Positions 19,971 through 24,078 of a stretch of DNA of 24,078 bases are shown piece by piece. Origin of the DNA: a virus; IMG/VR virus record IMGVR_UViG_3300032117_000154, positions 1 to 24,078 of that record. The stretch is one strand, 5' to 3'. Both the position numbers and the translations under genes were made by a program. Each line of letters opens with the position of its first letter. Position 1 is the stretch's first letter. The notes under the pieces are model-generated. The model was not told where the DNA came from. It ran no database searches and saw nothing but the letters and a program-made list of their open reading frames with translations.

Positions 19971-22900
19971 TCACCAGGCTAGGATCGTTGTTCCAGGTGT
20001 GTCATATCCTGTCGTGTCCGCGCAGAGCACGTTATTCGACGGCTGGTAAGGACTTACCTGGTACGTCACGTAGAAGTAGCGCGACCCGATATCATACGAG
20101 ATGCGCTCGATGATGCCGAGTTCCGATATCATCGCTCCTCCCACCGGCCGCCGGTTCACCTGCACGATATCACCGATGTCCAGGTTCAGGATCACCGGGA
20201 AAGCGATAACCGGGTTAGCGGACGCCTCGATCTTGATAGCAGCCACGTGGATGGACGGCTGCGCGAACTCGGCGATGGACCAGGTGGTCACGTCCGACAC
20301 GTCGTACGGGGACACCACATTCGAGCTGAAGCTCAGCGCGGATCTCCGGAAATACTGCTGCTCAGAAGCGAGATTTCGGTCATCGTACACGGTCAGCTGG
20401 TTAGGGCCGCTCTCCAGCGTCGCGGTCACCTCATTGTACAGGTACGAGTTGTCGAAGTCAAACTCAGTTTCTTTTTCATAAGGCACTTCCGGGCTCACCT
20501 GGATGAGCGCACCCGTCGCGATGTACAGCGGGGACGTACCCGAGTAAACTGCTGCTCCGGCCCGCGTCACCCCGGCTGGCACTGTGCAAGCCGACTGGAT
20601 GTAGGTCCAGGATGACGGCGGGATCACGGTAGTGGTGCCGACAGTGCTGCCCGCATTCCACACGATGCCGCCCGCCGCTACTGTCCCGCCCGCAGCGGAA
20701 AAGACCCAGGCTCCGGTCGTGTAGGTACCTCCGGCTGTCACCGGCCCGAACGGGGATACCGCCAGGGTGCTGACGGCTGTCCCCGGCTGGAACAGCAGAG
20801 TGCCCAGCGGGCCGTATGTCATTCCTGATTCGTAGGTAACAGACCCGGCACCGGTAGCTGACCAGCCGACGCCGTTGTTGATGTTAATTTCCGGATTCGG
20901 GTTGGCGATATCCGGAGCAGACGTCGCATTGTCACCAAGCACGGCCTGCGCAGTCAGGTTATAGGCAGCAGTTCTTTCCAGGTAGGTGATGGTGCCGTCC
21001 GCTTTGACGTAATACTGCCCTCCTTCACCTTGCGCAACCGCGTTGATCGCATCACTTGCGGTCGAGCCATTCAGCTGGTAGGCTGGTCCTACTTGAGTGA
21101 TTTCGGCAACCCCCGTGGCTCCGCTTTTCAGGTATCCGCCGCGTCGCAGACCCAGCTGCGCCCAGTCGAGGATCTGCGCGAATCGCTGTCCTGCACTCAC
21201 CCCTGACCAGCCGAACTCTCCAGTCTGGTAATGCGCGGCGATTCGTGACGCCGGAAGGATGTATGAGTAGACAGCAAGATGACCGGCTGCATAGTTGAAG
21301 GAAGAGTAGAAGTTGGCAACCAGATCCTGTATCTGGCAATCGTATGAGTATCGCCCTGGTCCTAGGACTATCGCATCAAGCGCAAAGTCAAATATCGTCG
21401 TACTGCTTCCGTCATTCACTCCGTTTAGCCACACCGTGAAAAAAGGCGATCCTCCTCCGGTGAACTGAACGACGCAGTGCTGTGGGGACTGAGATGGCAA
21501 GACAGCACCGGCTAGCAGGGACACATCGCCGACTTGCACGTTCAGGAGGGCTTCGGAGCCGCCGTTCACGATGTTAACAACCAGGCAGGCTCCGTTGTTC
21601 TGCGTCTCGTTCTGCACTATGAACGCTGACGGAGTGCTGTAACCGGACAGCAGCGTCGTACCCTGCGTAGCGGTCCCGTCCCAGGAAAACCAGAATTCAA
21701 GAGTGAACGACAGCGAAGACGACACCCCTGCGACAGCAGGCAATCCCGGATCACTGTAAAGTAGAGAAGGACCGCGTGTCCCCGTCACCTGGGAACTGTA
21801 CCCGGTCGCGCCCATCCCGGTGCCGTCGTCACCCAGGAAGTTAATGGACAGCCCGGTGCTGACCTGCACAGTCTGCCCATCGAAATAGACGCCTACCGCC
21901 TGGTTGTTCGTAGCACTGTTCAGGGCGATCTGCCCGTTAGCATCCACCGGAGTGAGCGCGGGGCTGCCTGCGTAGAAAAACAGGTTGGCTGGAGTAGCTC
22001 CGGTAGTAGCGGTCGTGTACTGCTCGTTGCACGGCAGATAGGCATACGGATTGTCGATCAGCACCTCGCCTATCAGCGCAGAATACATGCTGCCTGCCGC
22101 CGCGACAGCGATAGCATCCGTTGCCGTGACCTGGGAGAAGCCCCACTGCGGCATGTCCGGCCAGGACTGTGGCCAGCGCTCGGCAAACCCGGACCAGAGC
22201 GGGTACTGCCTCCCTTGCCACCAGCAGCTGATCCGCATCGGGGTCTCTAGTGCGACCAGCCCCGTGGTGACAGCAGTCCCCGTGACGACAGCTGCCTCTG
22301 CTACGTAGAATAGCGTTGATGACGGTGGTGTTCCTCCCATCTCCAGCCCGAAGAAGATAAGAGTGCTCCCGCTTGCCGGAGTAACCCCCGTGTAAGTTAT
22401 CTGGGTCCACACCCCGGCTGGAATGGGGGAGACAGAGCCACTAGTGCTGAATATATCGCCGCCGGAATTAGCCCAGGTGATGACGATAGCAGCACCAGTT
22501 GTCCAGCCTGCCGGGCACATGACCCAGCAGGAAAAGGAGTACGTGTAGTTCTGGTTGACTGGAGCCCCGACAGTAGTGAAGATGGCAGTGTTAGCAGTAA
22601 CACCATCCGGCGTTATCAGCATGGAATACTGAGCATTCGCATTAAGCCCGGATGCGAACGTTTCCGCCCGGGACTGCGACAAGGACGCGCCGAAAACACC
22701 ACGCCACCCGCTGATCCCCGACTGGAATGACATGTTGGAGTTCAGTGCATTCGAGTAGTACGGAGAACCAGGATTGGTCGGGGTGAATGCTCCGTCGTGA
22801 TTATCCAGGTAGATGGTCATCTGCCCGGCTTCTTCCTGCTGCAGCTCGTACTGCCGTCCGCGCGCTGCGGAAATCCGTCCCGCTACTGCGTCACCGATGA

Positions 22901-24078
22901 CCCGGGTGCTGATGTCGGCCCACGGCACGTACTCACTAGCGAACGTGAAATCAAGTGAGGACGAAGCATTGCCCGGCGTCGCCCCGAATGCTGCTTCCGT
23001 GATAATAAGCGGAAACCGGAAGTCGTACTGCGGCGGTGGAGAGACACTTGCTATCAAGGCGCACTGCACCACGCTGTAGGATGAAACAGTCCCGAAAGTT
23101 CCGTTAGTCGTCACGCTTCCGGCAATGATGCCGGTATTCCAGTACGGGTAGACAGACATCCCGGTGCTAGCACTCCCGGTAGAAGACACCTCACTCGTCA
23201 GTGCCGTCCAGCCTGCCGGACCTGCCAGAGCCTGGCTGCTGTTCCCGGACGCGAACAAGGCGAACCCGATATCGTTGCTGGATGCCACTCCGGTCAGCGT
23301 GGGAGCGGTACCGCCCGAGTTGGCACTGATGCTGTAATCAATGTCAATAACCTGCGCCAGCCCGGCTATCTCCGTGATAGTCCAGGCAGCCGACGCCGTG
23401 TACCCGGCGATGCCGACAGATACCCAGTCCACGCTCTGCGCGTTCACTGTCGCCCAGATAGCGCATCGAGTGGTAGAAGTGATGCCCGGCCCGCCGCGTG
23501 ATATGCCAATCTGCTTCCACAGATTGCCGGTGCTGTCCGACACGCATGCAGAGGGAACCCCGATGTAGCTGCCGCTCGTCACGCAGTTCCACCCGATGAA
23601 CGCAACTAGCCCGTTTCCCTCCGTGGAGGTGATAGCTGTCGTGCCTACACCGTAGCCGCCCGCTGACGATCCGGTCACCTGCTGCACGATATGCGTGTTC
23701 CCGCCCGTGCTGACGGGGGTGACTTCCGGGTCTATCCACCAGTTAGCCGAGGTGTACGTAGTACCGGGATAACTGATCCCGACAGCGAAGTTGTAGTCCT
23801 CCTGACCGTCAGACGAGGAACTAGCGCTCGGGGCTAGCAGCGGCCCGTTAGAGAGTCCGCTAGCACCCGGGCCGGTTGACCAGTAATCGTCTGTCTCGTA
23901 GAGACTGTCAGCGGCCAGCAGGTAAACACATGCCTTGTATATGGTGACTGCTGTCAGGACCGGCGGCGTGACAAACGGTCCGCGCACCCATCCTGAGCCA
24001 GCCGCACCGGACCAGGCAGGGCTCAGGGTCGCGACCAGCACCTGCCCGGACACCTCGTACAGGCCGATCGTCGGCAGG
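19971..24078 (-). CDS. Large minor tail protein, 5' end beyond window
   Basis: At least 1369 residues. The frame stays open to the right edge, and GLYEVSGQVL at the edge is the middle of a DUF4082-like domain, so the true start lies outside; GTG 24053 is not taken as the start. In order: the DUF4082-like segment (to about residue 60), a beta-sandwich with GNGLVAFIGWN, a tail-associated core (VPWADISTRV, then MTIYLDNHDGAFTPTNPGSPY) common in actinobacteriophage minor tail proteins, a concanavalin A/LamG-like lectin domain starting near residue 790 (SFTLEFWFSWDG), and a C-terminal region ending NLDIGDIVQVNRRP. It probably forms part of the tail tip and binds cell-surface sugars. The next gene starts one base after its stop. 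Confidence 0.88.
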   Translation of the reverse strand, partial: LPTIGLYEVSGQVLVATLSPAWSGAAGSGWVRGPFVTPPVLTAVTIYKACVYLLAADSLYETDDYWSTGPGASGLSNGPLLAPSASSSSDGQEDYNFAVGISYPGTTYTSANWWIDPEVTPVSTGGNTHIVQQVTGSSAGGYGVGTTAITSTEGNGLVAFIGWNCVTSGSYIGVPSACVSDSTGNLWKQIGISRGGPGITSTTRCAIWATVNAQSVDWVSVGIAGYTASAAWTITEIAGLAQVIDIDYSISANSGGTAPTLTGVASSNDIGFALFASGNSSQALAGPAGWTALTSEVSSTGSASTGMSVYPYWNTGIIAGSVTTNGTFGTVSSYSVVQCALIASVSPPPQYDFRFPLIITEAAFGATPGNASSSLDFTFASEYVPWADISTRVIGDAVAGRISAARGRQYELQQEEAGQMTIYLDNHDGAFTPTNPGSPYYSNALNSNMSFQSGISGWRGVFGASLSQSRAETFASGLNANAQYSMLITPDGVTANTAIFTTVGAPVNQNYTYSFSCWVMCPAGWTTGAAIVITWANSGGDIFSTSGSVSPIPAGVWTQITYTGVTPASGSTLIFFGLEMGGTPPSSTLFYVAEAAVVTGTAVTTGLVALETPMRISCWWQGRQYPLWSGFAERWPQSWPDMPQWGFSQVTATDAIAVAAAGSMYSALIGEVLIDNPYAYLPCNEQYTTATTGATPANLFFYAGSPALTPVDANGQIALNSATNNQAVGVYFDGQTVQVSTGLSINFLGDDGTGMGATGYSSQVTGTRGPSLLYSDPGLPAVAGVSSSLSFTLEFWFSWDGTATQGTTLLSGYSTPSAFIVQNETQNNGACLVVNIVNGGSEALLNVQVGDVSLLAGAVLPSQSPQHCVVQFTGGGSPFFTVWLNGVNDGSSTTIFDFALDAIVLGPGRYSYDCQIQDLVANFYSSFNYAAGHLAVYSYILPASRIAAHYQTGEFGWSGVSAGQRFAQILDWAQLGLRRGGYLKSGATGVAEITQVGPAYQLNGSTASDAINAVAQGEGGQYYVKADGTITYLERTAAYNLTAQAVLGDNATSAPDIANPNPEININNGVGWSATGAGSVTYESGMTYGPLGTLLFQPGTAVSTLAVSPFGPVTAGGTYTTGAWVFSAAGGTVAAGGIVWNAGSTVGTTTVIPPSSWTYIQSACTVPAGVTRAGAAVYSGTSPLYIATGALIQVSPEVPYEKETEFDFDNSYLYNEVTATLESGPNQLTVYDDRNLASEQQYFRRSALSFSSNVVSPYDVSDVTTWSIAEFAQPSIHVAAIKIEASANPVIAFPVILNLDIGDIVQVNRRPVGGAMISELGIIERISYDIGSRYFYVTYQVSPYQPSNNVLCADTTGYDTPGTTILAW

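Overview
The window is a gene-dense segment of a tailed double-stranded DNA phage (Caudoviricetes, probably a siphovirus) or a prophage with the same gene content. Direct evidence is a family A DNA polymerase, a RuvC-like resolvase, a SNF2-type helicase, a Sak4-like ATPase paired with an SSB-like protein, two large tail proteins, candidate holins and an endolysin. The GC-rich sequence, frequent GTG/TTG starts, GGAAGGA-type ribosome binding sites, the actinobacterial-style signal peptide and the style of the endolysin and tail proteins suggest an actinobacterial host. That host assignment is inference. No tRNA, CRISPR array, insertion sequence, integrase or attachment site was seen, and no gap between genes exceeds 300 bases.

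Layout. (1) 1-4902, leftward: DNA metabolism. In transcription order: RuvC-like resolvase, SNF2-like helicase, MazG-like NTP pyrophosphohydrolase, DUF6378-like protein, a 51-residue Cys-rich protein, a tail-anchored coiled-coil membrane protein, and DNA polymerase I, which runs off the left edge. (2) 4903-4962: a short divergent intergenic region. (3) 4963-12745, rightward: HNH protein, Sak4-like ATPase and SSB-like protein as a recombination group. These are followed by units that each appear to have their own promoter and 5' hairpin: an HTH protein with a metallophosphoesterase, an AAA+ ATPase, an orphan 213-residue protein, a Sec-secreted 350-residue orphan ending in a strong terminator, and a GT4 glycosyltransferase. 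(4) 24078-12706, leftward: a late operon of two tail proteins, three small membrane proteins, endolysin, GT17-like glycosyltransferase, SDR epimerase, GT13-like glycosyltransferase, methyltransferase and a second GT13-like glycosyltransferase. Nearly all junctions are start/stop overlaps (ATGA, GTGA, TAATG).

The most interesting content is the sugar cassette. One GT17-like enzyme and two GT13-like paralogues resemble the enzymes that branch N-glycans in eukaryotes. They sit in the late operon with an epimerase and a methyltransferase, and a GT4 enzyme converges on them from the other strand. Glycosylation of virion (tail) proteins is the simplest inferred role; DNA or host-envelope modification is possible. 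The second notable feature is the rightward regulatory architecture. Hairpins sit at or near predicted transcription starts. One inverted repeat brackets the ribosome binding site of the HTH gene. Before the GT4 gene, a consensus promoter, an intrinsic terminator, the ribosome binding site and the TTG start codon overlap within about 60 bases.
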